64,000 bases of DNA from Exophiala sp. HKRS030 (taxonomy: Eukaryota; Ascomycota; Eurotiomycetes; Chaetothyriales; Herpotrichiellaceae). The DNA lies in contig JAHWDD010000009.1 in assembly GCA_023897205.1 (NCBI GenBank), positions 2,108,001 through 2,172,000 on the forward strand, in the 5' to 3' direction. Position numbers and translations under genes: made by a program. Positions 23,078-33,573 of this stretch are shown here, piece by piece. Within the stretch, counting starts at the first letter, position 1, and each line of letters starts with the position of its first letter. The notes beneath the pieces are model-generated. The model searched no databases. It had not been told where the DNA came from and saw only the letters and a list, made by a program, of their open reading frames with translations.

Positions 23078-25393
23078 ATGTCTCCAGAGTCGTATAAGCT
23101 TCTCGATCAGCACCACTCATCTCCGTCTAAATGGAAGACGATATGTGTAGGGGCTGGTGCAGGAGGGCTCTACGTTGCGTATACGGCCTCGAAGCGTCTA
23201 AACCAACACGAGTTAACAATCTACGAAAAGAACTCGGATATCGGCGGCACATGGCTTGAGAGTAAGGAGTGTAATTCTTGAATGAATAAGTCCGAGAGAG
23301 CTGATAGAAAGTCTATGGTAGATCGATACCCTGGCTGTGCCTGTGATATACCTTCACACATCTATACCTACAGCTTCAGGCCCGTAAGTAATGATTCATT
23401 TCACAAGCTCGAAGAAAATTCCGCTTTAAGAGTGGTTACAATGTGCTGAACATGGTTTCCCTGTAGAACCCGCGGTACTCTAGCTACTATGCAGGTGCGG
23501 AGGAGATCCAAAGATACTTTGAAGGTGAATATTCTTCACGAAATTGGTTGCCTTTACTGAAGACTCTTTGGACTTTGAAAGGGAAAATAACCTGCGACGA
23601 TTCATCAAATTTGAGAGTACGGTGACCAAAGCAGTATGGGATGATCAGCAAGGCGTATACAACGTTGAGATTACCAGAGCCGATGGCAGCATTCAAGAGG
23701 ATTGGTGCAATACTCTGATCAATTGCACAGGCATCCTGAACAACTGGAAGTGTAAGCTTATCATGCTACGTATCACTCAACTTAGTTACTAACAGAGATC
23801 AATCTGAAGGGCCAAACATCTCTGGACGCGAAACCTTTGCAGGTCCTATGTTGCATTCCGCGAACTGGGACAAAGCGGTGGATTATGTCGGGAAAAGAGT
23901 GGCGATCATTGGGATTGGCAGCTCTGGGATTCAGATTACGCCTCAAATCCAGAAAGGCAATTCCGCTCTGTCTCTATCAGCATTTGATCTATTATTTCTT
24001 ACCGTTTGCAGTTGCTTCGTCGCTTGAAGTTTTCGGAAGATCGGCGGTATGGATCACCCCTCAGCTTGGTGGTCTAGCCTCCGCTGCGGACTCCCCGATT
24101 CCTGATAATCCTATCGTGACCAACCTCTTACTAAGGGGGATGCAACCTTTCGATTATTCAGAGTCAGAAATAGCTGCGTTCGAAGAAGATCCACAACTTC
24201 TTCTCGATTTGAGGAGGTCTATGGAGATTTGCATAAGTGACGGTATCAGACTCTGCACGTTGGGGTCTGCCAAACAGAAGCAAGCTTTCGAAGTCTGCAA
24301 GGCTAACATGGAACGTATATTGGGAGACAATGAAGAGTTGAAGAACAATATTGTCCCTAAATTTGCCGTTGCTTGTCGACGTCCCACTCCAGGTAAGATC
24401 TCAATCCATGCTGACGACATTTCTGGTCACGGTCTGCCACGTACTGACTCCATGAGCAAAGGCCCAGGGTTTTTGGAAGCGCTTGTGGCCTCAAATACCA
24501 CAACTTGTTTTACCCCAATTGAGAAATTTATACCATCCGGAATCTTGACAAAGGATGGTAAGGTGCATGAATTCGATGTGATAATCTGCGCCACAGGCTT
24601 TGAAGTCGGATTCTGTCCATTCTTCACTGTCAAGGGTAAAGATGGAGTGGAAATGGCCAAGGCTTGGGAGAAAGAACCAAAGTAAGTGCATTCCTCCACT
24701 TCTTGTATTCATTTTAGGACAGAAGTGATAATTTCAATCTAGCTCGTATCTCGGAATTGCATCACCCGGATTTCCTAACTTCTTTTCTCCACTCGGACCA
24801 AGAGGTCCTTGGGCAAACGGAAGTGTTCTCATTGCTGTAAGTTCTTGTATAAAGGAGGTGTTTCCTTACTGATCTGACTTGTGATAGATGGAACGCAATA
24901 TTGAAAATTTTATTGACCTCATCGCTAAAATGCAGAGTGAGGGCATAAAATCTATGCAACCGTCTCAACGGGCGACCGACGAATTTGCAGCCCACGCAGA
25001 CGAATGGTAGGGAGTTTCAGGGTCCAAGGTTCCGAACGTACTCATATTTTATAGGCACAAAGACAAAGTCTGGAGTGACCATTGCCACAGTTGGTACAAA
25101 CGTAACGGACCCGATAGTAAACCATATATCTGGTGTGGTTCGGTGAGTACATGATTGTATCTTTCTTGATTTTGATTCAGAAAGGCTGACTTTACCGATT
25201 ATAGATACCTTCCTACATGAAGACAATGTCCAAAATACGCTATGAAGATTGGGTTTACGATTACAAATACAAGAATCGATTCGCATACATCGGAAATGGT
25301 ACAGTTTATGCAGACATGCTGCCAAAGTCGGAGAGACTAGAGCGTTTGGTTCCTTACATCAGAATTTCTGAGACACCATGGAACATAGAATGA
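23078..25393 (+). CDS. Baeyer-Villiger-type flavin monooxygenase
   Basis: Eleven exons: 23078-23261, 23322-23383, 23467-23524, 23563-23751, 23810-23956, 24012-24392, 24462-24681, 24743-24836, 24888-25006, 25055-25142, 25205-25393. Together they give 576 residues. FAD motif GAGAGG is at 25-30, DIGGTW near 55, and the BVMO fingerprint FAGPMLHSANWD at 174-185 (FxGxxxHxxxW). The NADPH motif GIGSSG is at 199-204, and TGF with D/E-rich C-terminal WKP-like segments follow. Two splice sites are unusual: a 38-base intron at 23525-23562 and a GC-AG intron at 23957-24011. Another intron (24393-24461) stays open in frame, so an ORF caller would retain it. The enzyme would convert a ketone to an ester or lactone using O2 and NADPH. 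Confidence 0.88.
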
Positions 25394-26256
25394 TACAGAT
25401 TCATAGAGGCATCAACTAAACTATACTTATCAGTAAAAACGCACCGGTGGTACATCAACGACACATAGGAAAGACTAAACTTGGAGCATTGATTATGAGG
25501 ACATATACTCAGCCTAGCATATTCATAAGGATTATAGAGCATCAGCCGTTTGGTGATAAGACCGGTCGCCCACATCTCCTTTCTGTGCAAATGTGGAGCT
25601 ATACACGCTTCCGATGACCTATTTAATGAGCCATTGAATGTTTCTGCTAGTAAGTCTTGTCTTGCTCCTGACCTTCGCACCGATGTATGGTTGACTATTG
25701 CCCAAAATCGCCGTCGGGGCCGGGTAGCCTCATGTTGCGTCCAGTCGTATGGGTTCCAAGACGAATTGCGCTTCGACGACTCGGTTGTGTAGGCATTCTA
25801 TAGCTCTAAGGGATTATCTACGTCGTCTACTCTTTACATAGAAAGGGATTGAATGTATCCCTGTATTTTACCTGCCGTTGGGTTTCACATAATTCTCCAT
25901 TCCAGAGTCCTCATGGAGTTCCTGAGGCGGGTACTATTTGTTACAGGTCGAGTTCTACGATCATGCTGGATGCATTATTCTTGGAGTAGGACTTCATGGT
26001 CGACAAAAAAATCCAGTCCTAGGTGTAAAGCCTTCCGACAATTGAATTAGCCTGGCTTGCAGATGTGGAGAGATACCATTTGCATTTGATTTCCTGGTGT
26101 CATTGCTACTGACTCGCAGATTGATGTCATGCCCGCTTGGCAAATTTCTTTGTCCAGTCCGTTTAGCTACCGTATGTTGGATCATGTTTTTTCGACATCA
26201 AGACCAAATTATGTTGACGCAGGATTTTGTTACCCTCTGTTGATTCTAAGTGAGCT
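25394..26256. other. Intergenic
   Basis: About 860 bases between BVMO and AKR genes. Short unrelated open frames only; nothing recognised. Confidence 0.6.
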
Positions 26257-27395
26257 ATGGCACCATCAGTGAAAGTTTTGTTTGGCACTGCTGCGCCATG
26301 GTCGTATCTGCCTCCAGAAGAAGGCGCGAAATTTCTTCCGGTACTTGAAAAGCACGGTGTACAGGACATTGACACAGCTGCTGTATATGTAAGATCATAC
26401 CTTTGTGCCTGGATTGCAAAGCCTGACAGGAACTGGATGAAAAGATTGGAAGTGAAAAGTCACTTGGGCAAATCAATGCGCCGGCAGCATTTACAATTCA
26501 CACCAAAGCTCCCGGGCATATTCCAGGGTTTCTGGCAGAAGAGCCGCTTGTAAAGTCTCTATATCAATCACTGTCGGATCTTGGAGTGGAGTCGGTAAGA
26601 GTTTCTACGCTGTATGTTAGGGATAGAAAGCTGATTGCAGTCCTTACTACATCACGCAGGTTGAGACCTTCTACCTGCACAGTCCTGATAGTGCGACGCC
26701 AATATCGGTCACAATGGAGGCAGTCCAAAAGCTGTACAATGAAGGCAAATTTAAACGGGTATTTCCCCTCTCGCAGGACATCAGGATTGGTACTCACATA
26801 GTAAATCTCTCGGCAGTTTGGGGTTTCGAATTTCAGCGCCGCACAGCTTCAAGAAGTGTACGAATATGCCTCCTCTGCTGGTTATGTTCTACCATCAGTG
26901 TACCAAGGGAACTACTCGCCAATTACAAGGCATTTGGAGACTGAAATATTCCCCCTTGCAAGGAAGTTTAACATGTCTTTTTATGCATACTCGCCACTCG
27001 CAGGAGGGTTTCTTGCGAAAACAGCGAATGTCATCACTGAAGGTAAAGAGCAGCGCTGGAGTACAGAAACTAGAGTAGGTGCGATGTACCAAAAACTGTA
27101 CAATCGGCCCGTCTTACTAGAGGCTTTGACTCGGTGGGAAGAAATTGCAAAGTCAGCGGGAACTTCCAAGGCAGAACTGGCAATCCGGTGGGTGGCCTAC
27201 AATTCCCGCCTATCCGCGAAGTTTGGCGACGGCCTCATACTGGGTGCGAAGAGCCCCGAACAACTGGACAACACACTACAAAGTCTTAGAAATGGTCCCT
27301 TGGAAGAAGAGATTGCCATGCAAATTGACGCACTCTGGGAAGCCGTGAAAGACGAAGCACCTGTCGATAACTTTCGGATGAGGAAAGAGTCCTAA
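26257..27395 (+). CDS. Aldo-keto reductase
   Basis: Four exons (26257-26388, 26430-26594, 26660-26758, 26817-27395) give 324 residues, the standard AKR barrel length. The catalytic tetrad is visible as D39, Y44, K70 and H106 (IDTAAVY, IHTKAPG, FYLHSPD). RFGVSNFSAAQL across the last intron and YQGNYSPITR, SPLAGGFL and ILGAKSPEQL confirm the fold and the NADPH-binding end. It resembles the AKR7 aflatoxin-aldehyde-reductase and norsolorinic-reductase-like group of fungi. The first intron is only 41 bases. Reaction: NADPH-dependent reduction of an aldehyde or ketone. In the block it may handle a reactive aldehyde produced after ester cleavage (inference). Confidence 0.87.
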
Positions 27396-27895
27396 CTCAA
27401 CACGCGTATGTAAGGTGAACCAAGCAAAAGGGCAGAATCGTTTCATTCCTAGAACTTTGCATGTGTTCCATTGCTAGCCGTCAACATGTGCATGTAATCC
27501 GAGCATTTAGAATAATAAAACCTCATTCAATCACAAATATGTTGTCGACAGAAGGAGGAGGGCCTACTAGGAAAGTGGAAAGTCCACTGGCACGTAGTTG
27601 CTGGCTAGCCTCGGCACAAGGCCGGCTCAGGCTGCCAAACGTCAACAATCCACCCTAGGTCAACTCTACGGATGGGTTTCCTGAGCCCAAGCATGTACGG
27701 AGTAGCAAATCGAGAATTGAGGGGCGCAAAGCCTCGAATAAGTTAACCTGACTCGCTAGAGCCGCAAGGGTATTCACAAATACAAGTGCTATCAAAAGAA
27801 ATGTCTATATCCCGCCGAAGAGAGAGGTCTTAGACACTTCCCTCTTAATTTCAGATCCATCTTTACCATCTTTCAACATCGACCTGTTCGCAATC
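27396..27895. other. Intergenic
   Basis: 500 bases between AKR and EthD genes; no gene, repeat or RNA recognised. Confidence 0.6.
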
Positions 27896-28354
27896 ATGTG
27901 CCGACGAGAGAAGTATCTCAAGGTTGCCTTTTTCATCAAAAAGAAGCCAGGAGTCAGTGACGAAGATTTTCATGCTCATTGGGAAGGCATCCACAAAGAC
28001 ATTCCGCAACGAATTCCAGAGTTCAACAGACTTGTAAAACGGTACTCACAGGTCAGTTCTTGATTCATGGCTCAATGGTTTCCCTAATCACATATTCTGA
28101 TGGTCTTGGTCCTCCCATAGTGGCATGTCACGCCAGAAACACGCAAAGAGGCTGCAGCGCTGGGGTTTCCGGTGATGGAATACGATGGAGCTGCTGAGGG
28201 CTACTGGGAATCACTGGAGGATTACAAGTTTGTGATGAAGTCGCCTAAATGGGTCGACATTCTGGAAGACGAAAAGAATTTCATTGATTTGCCCGTGAAG
28301 ATAATGTACGGCTATGAACTAGTGGTGATTGGAGAACCCATACAATTCAAGTGA
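27896..28354 (+). CDS. EthD-domain protein
   Basis: Two exons (27896-28051, 28121-28354) give 129 residues. The start MCRREKYLKVAFFIKKKPGVSDEDFHAHWEGIH is the standard EthD opening, where F-x-x-HW marks the ferredoxin-like alphabeta barrel. The mid-region shows YWESLEDYKFVMKSPKW followed by DLPVKIMYGYEL. Members work as small dimeric barrels in ether degradation or as decarboxylases/cyclases tailoring aromatic polyketides in fungi. No catalytic assignment is possible from sequence alone. Its place between AKR and AtuA, all in the same direction, supports a role in the same pathway. Confidence 0.82.
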
Positions 28355-28912
28355 TACAATCGTAGACAGCAAAGCATTTCTTTCTACACAATTTAATTAT
28401 AAAGTTCGATCTGATACTAGGCAAGGTTGGAAACTATGCCCCTGCATATGATTGACCGTCTCTAAATCAAGTTCTGTTGCGTTGTCCTTACCTCTGTCGA
28501 TTCACGCTGACTCTAGTTCGGGCAGAAAATTCGGGGTAACGAAAGCAGCACTGAGTGCAAGTACGCTTGATTTCGACTCATCAATCATGACTAGGTTATA
28601 TCTTGGACAAGTCATGTCGCTCGTTCGAAGAATCGGGAGATCTTTGACGAGGAGGGTACCGACTGACTATTCCTAGTGTATGTTTGCCTATATTCTGAAA
28701 GGGCGCTGGTTAATTCCATATCGCGTGTTCTCTCGTAGAAAGTGCTTCGAACAAGTCACCTCTGGTTGTTTTGGCTAGACGAAACCTGGTCCCTATTAAT
28801 GACCAACTATTATCAAATCAATCCTACTTGACTCCCTAGCTTCTCATTGATTTTGCAATCTTTAATTCAACTCCGGTGACGGTTCTCTTTGTCGAGCTGA
28901 TTATTGTACAAC
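28355..28912. other. Intergenic
   Basis: About 560 bases upstream of the AtuA-family gene; short open frame at 28452-28676 without recognisable content. Confidence 0.6.
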
Positions 28913-31007
28913 ATGGATCCTGGTCGTCCTATCAGAATATGTGTAGGTGATTGGGTTGTATACTGTGGCGAGGAATTGAAGGCTGAATACATCAACCCCA
29001 GGGTGCTTCAGGATCGGTTTTTGATCGAAGGCCCATCTTCAGTGAAATGCTCAATGGTCCCGACGAGATTGATTTGATTGTAGGCGATTGGATGTCGGAA
29101 GGAAACATGCCTTCAGCATCAATACGAAAACTGAATGGTATTTTGTCCCCTATCCTGAAAGAGTTGACTCTGACATTGCCATACAGGCGAGAATGGATTC
29201 GAGGAATCATTTCTCGAAGTGCTCGAACCGAACTTGGCCAAGATTGCTCAGAGGAGGGTCAAGATAGCCGTTAATGCGGGTGCTGCTGATCCTTCCCTAC
29301 TCCAGAAAAGGATTCAAACCAAGATACGCGATCTTGGACTGTGTTTGAAGACTGCTTGGATTTCGGGGGACGATGTTCTAAAGCAAATAAAGCATAAGTT
29401 TGCTGAAGGCACTTCAACCTTTGAGAACATTGACACCGGCAGCGAACTAAAGGAATGGCCTCACGAGATATTAGCCGCGCAAGCATACCTGGGATCATTT
29501 GGGGTCGCGGAAGCTTTAAGAGGAGGCGCTGATATTGTCGTGTGTGGACGAGTTGCGGACGCGAGTGTATGTATGGGTGGTGCAATTTGGTGGCACGCGT
29601 GGGATAGAAGCAACATCTTGGAACTGGCCGCTTCGTTAATCGCTGGCCATTTGATTGAGTGCTCCACATACATCACTGGTGGAAACTTCTCTGGTTTCAA
29701 GAGCATTCCTAATCTTGATAGTCCCGGTCTCCCAATCGTAGAGATTGGAAGTCAAGGTGAGATTCTCCTCAAGAAGGTCAGAAACAGCGGGGGATCGCTC
29801 ACAAGAGACACTGTAAAGTCTCAGTTGTTGTATGAAATACAAGGACCTTGGTGAGTGTTGCCATCCAACCCTCATCTCACAAACCGCCGAAAAGTAGTTG
29901 ATCTTCTCTAGGTATTTCAACTCAGACGTTACTGCTGTGATCGACAACATACAGATCGAAGAAGTCGAAAAGGACGTTGTGAGAGTGAAAGGAATCAGCG
30001 GGCTTCCACCACCTCCGACGACAAAGGTCGGCATCACAGGTCTGGCAGGCTATTCTGCCGAACTACACTGGTCTCTTGTCGGACTTGATATCCAAGAAAA
30101 GGCCGCTCTTCTAGAACAGCACATTCGACTGAGTCTCGGAGAAGAAAATATTGGGAAGCTCAGCTGTTTGAAATTTACCACTAATGGTGTCGCTGCGGAA
30201 AACCCATACTCCCAAAATGCTGCCACGGTAGACTTTCGTGTCTTTGCGCAGGCAAGAAATCGAGAGGCTCTTTCATATTTAAATTTCGTCCGCCCCGTGT
30301 TTGATGTCATCATGTGCACGTAAGTTTTTGATTTCCTGTTGAATAATGTCGACTGCAAGCCTACTTACAATTATGGTTTAGATACCCTGGAGCCACACCA
30401 CATCCTGTAAGCATGAAATTCGCAGGATCGCTATCAGAGTCGTTTGAATCTAACCACATCAGGCTGCAAACTCTGCGATACCGCGACCTTGGTACGAGTA
30501 CTGGGTGACTCTATTGGATCAATCAGAAATTGCCCATTATGTACACTTCGACAATGACGCCAAAATTCTCATCCTTCCACCAACAGCAACACAACTGTTT
30601 CCCACCCAGCAGCCTTCGGCTGATCCAAAAGATCCTACTGACCTATTTAGTTTTGGGGAAATTGTACTCGGCCCACTAGGATATATCGTACACGCTCGAT
30701 CTGGCGACAAGGGTTGTAATGCTAATGTTGGGCTCTATGTTCGCCATGCGGACGAGTTTGAGTGGTTGAGAAGTTTTCTCACTCTTGAGAGATTCAAGGA
30801 ACTACTCGGTAACGAGTATTCCGGAAAGAAATTGGACAGATTTGAGTTACCCAACATCTGGGCTGTTCACTTTCTATGTCACGAGCATCTCGATCGGGGA
30901 TCAATGCTTCAAGCACTTATGACATTCTTGGAAAGAATGTCGCTGAATTCATTAGAGCTCGATGGGTTCCTCTACCAAAGAAATTTCTCTCTCGGGGAAA
31001 AATATAA
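28913..31007 (+). CDS. AtuA-family (acyclic terpene utilisation, DUF1446) protein with one frame break
   Basis: Six exons: 28913-28942, 29002-29137, 29187-29850, 29912-30319, 30382-30406, 30463-31007, giving about 602 residues, the usual length. Family landmarks are DLIVGDWMSEGNM, KIAVNAGAADP, GGADIVVCGRVADASVCMG, GHLIECSTYITGGNFSGF and, in the C-terminal domain, ARSGDKGCNANVG and LPNIWAVHFLCHEHLDRG. Frame is lost in the GGGG run at 30896-30899. One more G gives the expected GINASSTYDILGKNVAEF and an end at 31007, and all exon phases then agree. In Pseudomonas AtuA belongs to the citronellol/geraniol catabolic operon, but its exact reaction is not settled. Fungal homologues exist and need not act on terpenes. 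It closes the BVMO-AKR-EthD-AtuA run of same-strand genes. Confidence 0.84.
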
Positions 31008-32619
31008 GCTGAGGAAATGTAAGTATAATTATCAGCATACATTGATATCTTGTCTCAGAAGCATTCTGGCTGCATTAAGTAACATACCTGAAATCATAGA
31101 CAGTGACTACGCTATATTTCACAGGCTGTATTGGTGATGAAGAGACCGATATTCTTAGACGAGTGACACACAATCCTTTCACCCTTGCTCTGGCAGAAAT
31201 ACCGCTCAAAAACTGATCTGTTGTGAAAGGTTTGGAGCGTTTTGAAAATATCATGACAATGGTATCACAAGAAAGCTTCACTGTCCAAATTTCAGACACA
31301 TTAGGTGATCTGTAGATGTCAGCCCTATCCTTCAACAGCTTTTCGAGATGTCTCTTAAAGCTTCGTGCCCTCCTCAAGCTCCGTCACAAGCAAACTTTGG
31401 GGGAAAGTTCATCATGTCTGCCTCCTATTCACATTTCCTGATACCGGCTTCGAGACTGCTTCGGGAACCTTGAAGCTGGAAACACCTTGTATACAGCTTC
31501 TAACAGCCCCTTTTGTGCAGAAAGATACTCTTTGATTTGCTACTGTCACAAACACTTCATAGGCGCATTAATCACCAGCTATTCTTTGGACCTCGGCTTC
31601 TCGCTCTGCATGTATTCCAAAGTGGATTGTTTCTCCAACGGTCTCCGATTTGCCAATTCGCGACGTTGGTGGTTGAAGCTGGGCATCCGCAGTATGAAGG
31701 AATCTTGACTCTTTCGGGCATCGATCAAAGTAGTGTTTCAGGGCTCATATTTGCCGAGTCATCCTTCCTTAATCGATGGGTCACCCTTACGTTTTGTTCC
31801 ATAGTTCAGAGCTTGGGTGTGACCAAGATCTCGCCCCGGTCATAGGCTCATTGCGTGCACTGTGCATCATTTCGTTGGTCCTTGTAAGGTTCCTGTCAGG
31901 ATCATGATTTCTTATCGGCTGCCCCAGTTCACGCGAGCCTCATCTGCGTAAAGATTCGGGTCCACAACGAGTTAGCGGTCCTGAAGTTACATTACAGACT
32001 TCCATTTCTGACTGATCATTTTCCAATTTGTGGACATCAGAAGCCAGTTCGAGCCTGGCTCTTTCATCAGGTACAGTCGAGGAGGAAGAGAAAAGAGTGG
32101 ACTGACAAGAGGCAAACATCCCCGCATTTTCCCCCGGATCCTCCATATCGAAGTATTGCTGGGCTGCGATCACAGCATCTGCAATTGGACTATCATTGGC
32201 GCTCAAGAACGAAACCCTTCTCTGTTCTACCTCGCTATGATATTAATCATCCCTGACTCGATCCGCATATTTGCAAGGATCTTGCTGCATCTTGCTCTTC
32301 ACATGTCACGTCGTTGACAGTGGTTGGCTCTTGTCAAACTAGGAACGGAGGAAGCATTGCATAAATGTTGGCGGACGCGTTTTGTCCACTGTCTCATTAA
32401 AGAAGACGGTTTTGCCTTCTATAAATATTGTTCAAGAGCCTGTCATACTTGATGAAGAAGTCCTCTCGATAATCAGAAACTCAATTATCTCAAAGTGCAT
32501 CTTGTCATTGCTGACAGAATTTTTCAAAATCTCCTAGAATCCACGGTCACCAGAACACGAATCAACCTTGTCTCAAACCACAGTATCAATCGACGCATCA
32601 CTCATACAAGAACGAAATC
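31008..32619. other. Intergenic with possible coding relics on the minus strand
   Basis: No complete gene. Minus-strand 32206-31940 reads as an 88-residue low-hydrophobicity stretch (DSPIADAVIAAQQYFDME). Around 31740-31560 is another stop-free stretch (KHYFDRCPKESRFLHTADAQ, then IGKSETVGETIHFG) ending in a stop. They could be fragments of one decayed gene, but splicing does not connect them convincingly. Confidence 0.25.
32421..32428 (+). promoter_or_regulatory. TATA box candidate for the AveC-like gene
   Basis: TATAAATA about 190 bases upstream of the ATG at 32620; the intervening leader carries no other ATG in good context near the start. Confidence 0.45.
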
Positions 32620-33573
32620 ATGGGCACTTCGTCACCTAAGGGCACAACTATCTTATGGACAGGGACTTCAATTGCCATAGTAACTATCCTGATTGCAACG
32701 TACCTTCGACCAAGGCCAGTCGTTGGGAGCCCGGAATTTACCTTTGATCCAAACTTTGGGCTCCCTATTCCACCATATCAGGATTCTCCGTACCACCGTA
32801 CGAGAAATATCGTCAGCATCAGCGTTCTTGTCTCTTGTGGGCTCATTGCTGTTGGGATGGGCGCTCGAGATGCCTACCGGACAAAATCCTTGCTGGCGCT
32901 TATGCTTCCGCTAAGTAGTCTGACGATTGCCACACAAGAGTTTGCAATTGACCACCTCGGCGGGTTGATATATCCCTGGAGTCCGGACAATCCTTCATTC
33001 CATATTGGCGGCCGTGAGGTTGTTCCATGGCTTTCAGTCTGGTTTGGAATCTCCCAGTTTCTACAATTCGGATTCTATCTGCTGGAAAACAATTACAAGA
33101 CCAAAGCTCTATGGATATGGTTGGCACTAGCTGTCCTCAGTGATATCGTAATCGAGGAAATCGTATTACCACTGGGGATTTGGCGATATTATGGAAACCA
33201 ACCGCTAAAGGTTGGCAACTTCCCCCTGTGGTGGACAGTATGCAACTCTCTTGGAGTCTTTCTCGCGGTTTCGATTGCTTTCCGTTACAAGCAACAACTG
33301 AAGGGATGGAAAAGCCTTGTTGTGTTCATTACGACACCAATCTCTATGTGCGGGACCTATGGTTTCATTGCTGTGCCATCTTGGATCGCAATCAATGACG
33401 ATTTGCCGTGGCTGGTCACTCAGCTTTTGGGCCTCTTAACCATGGCATTAGGTATCGGTATGTTCTGCATTATTCTTGATGTCTTATTGCTCCGGAATCC
33501 CTTCAATTTGGAAAGTCGAGCGCCGGTTGCGGAAAATGAGGCTGTAGAGGAATCAGAACGTTACCACGATTGA
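32620..33573 (+). CDS. Multi-pass membrane protein resembling the AveC spirocyclase-like family
   Basis: Single exon, 317 residues. About seven hydrophobic segments are visible, beginning with an N-terminal one at residues ~10-26. Between membrane spans are polar, conserved-looking loops: IDHLGGLIYPWSPDNP, then SDIVIEEIVLPLGIWRYYG and GNFPLWWTVCNS. This pattern (acidic pair before an L/G-x-W-x-Y segment, then a loop ending FPLWW) recalls actinobacterial AveC-like proteins, one of which forms the spiroketal of avermectin; most are uncharacterised. The assignment is from memory and moderate. Alternatives are an integral-membrane terpene cyclase-like protein or an unknown transporter. It stands next to the AtuA gene and has its own TATA box. 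Unlike its neighbours it has no intron, which may hint at a different origin. Confidence 0.5.
   Translation: MGTSSPKGTTILWTGTSIAIVTILIATYLRPRPVVGSPEFTFDPNFGLPIPPYQDSPYHRTRNIVSISVLVSCGLIAVGMGARDAYRTKSLLALMLPLSSLTIATQEFAIDHLGGLIYPWSPDNPSFHIGGREVVPWLSVWFGISQFLQFGFYLLENNYKTKALWIWLALAVLSDIVIEEIVLPLGIWRYYGNQPLKVGNFPLWWTVCNSLGVFLAVSIAFRYKQQLKGWKSLVVFITTPISMCGTYGFIAVPSWIAINDDLPWLVTQLLGLLTMALGIGMFCIILDVLLLRNPFNLESRAPVAENEAVEESERYHD

Noticed and set aside
24393..24461. Open continuation KISIHADDISGHGLPR in the BVMO gene as real protein
   Set aside because: It is a 69-base GT-AG intron that happens to be open; removing it gives TPGPGFLEALV, the conserved family sequence.
9067..31007. Reading the broken accessory genes as pseudogenes of a decaying cluster
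   Set aside because: The same type of G/C-run break occurs in essential genes elsewhere in the window, while the P450, bZIP, SDR, esterase, BVMO, AKR and EthD genes are intact over many exons.
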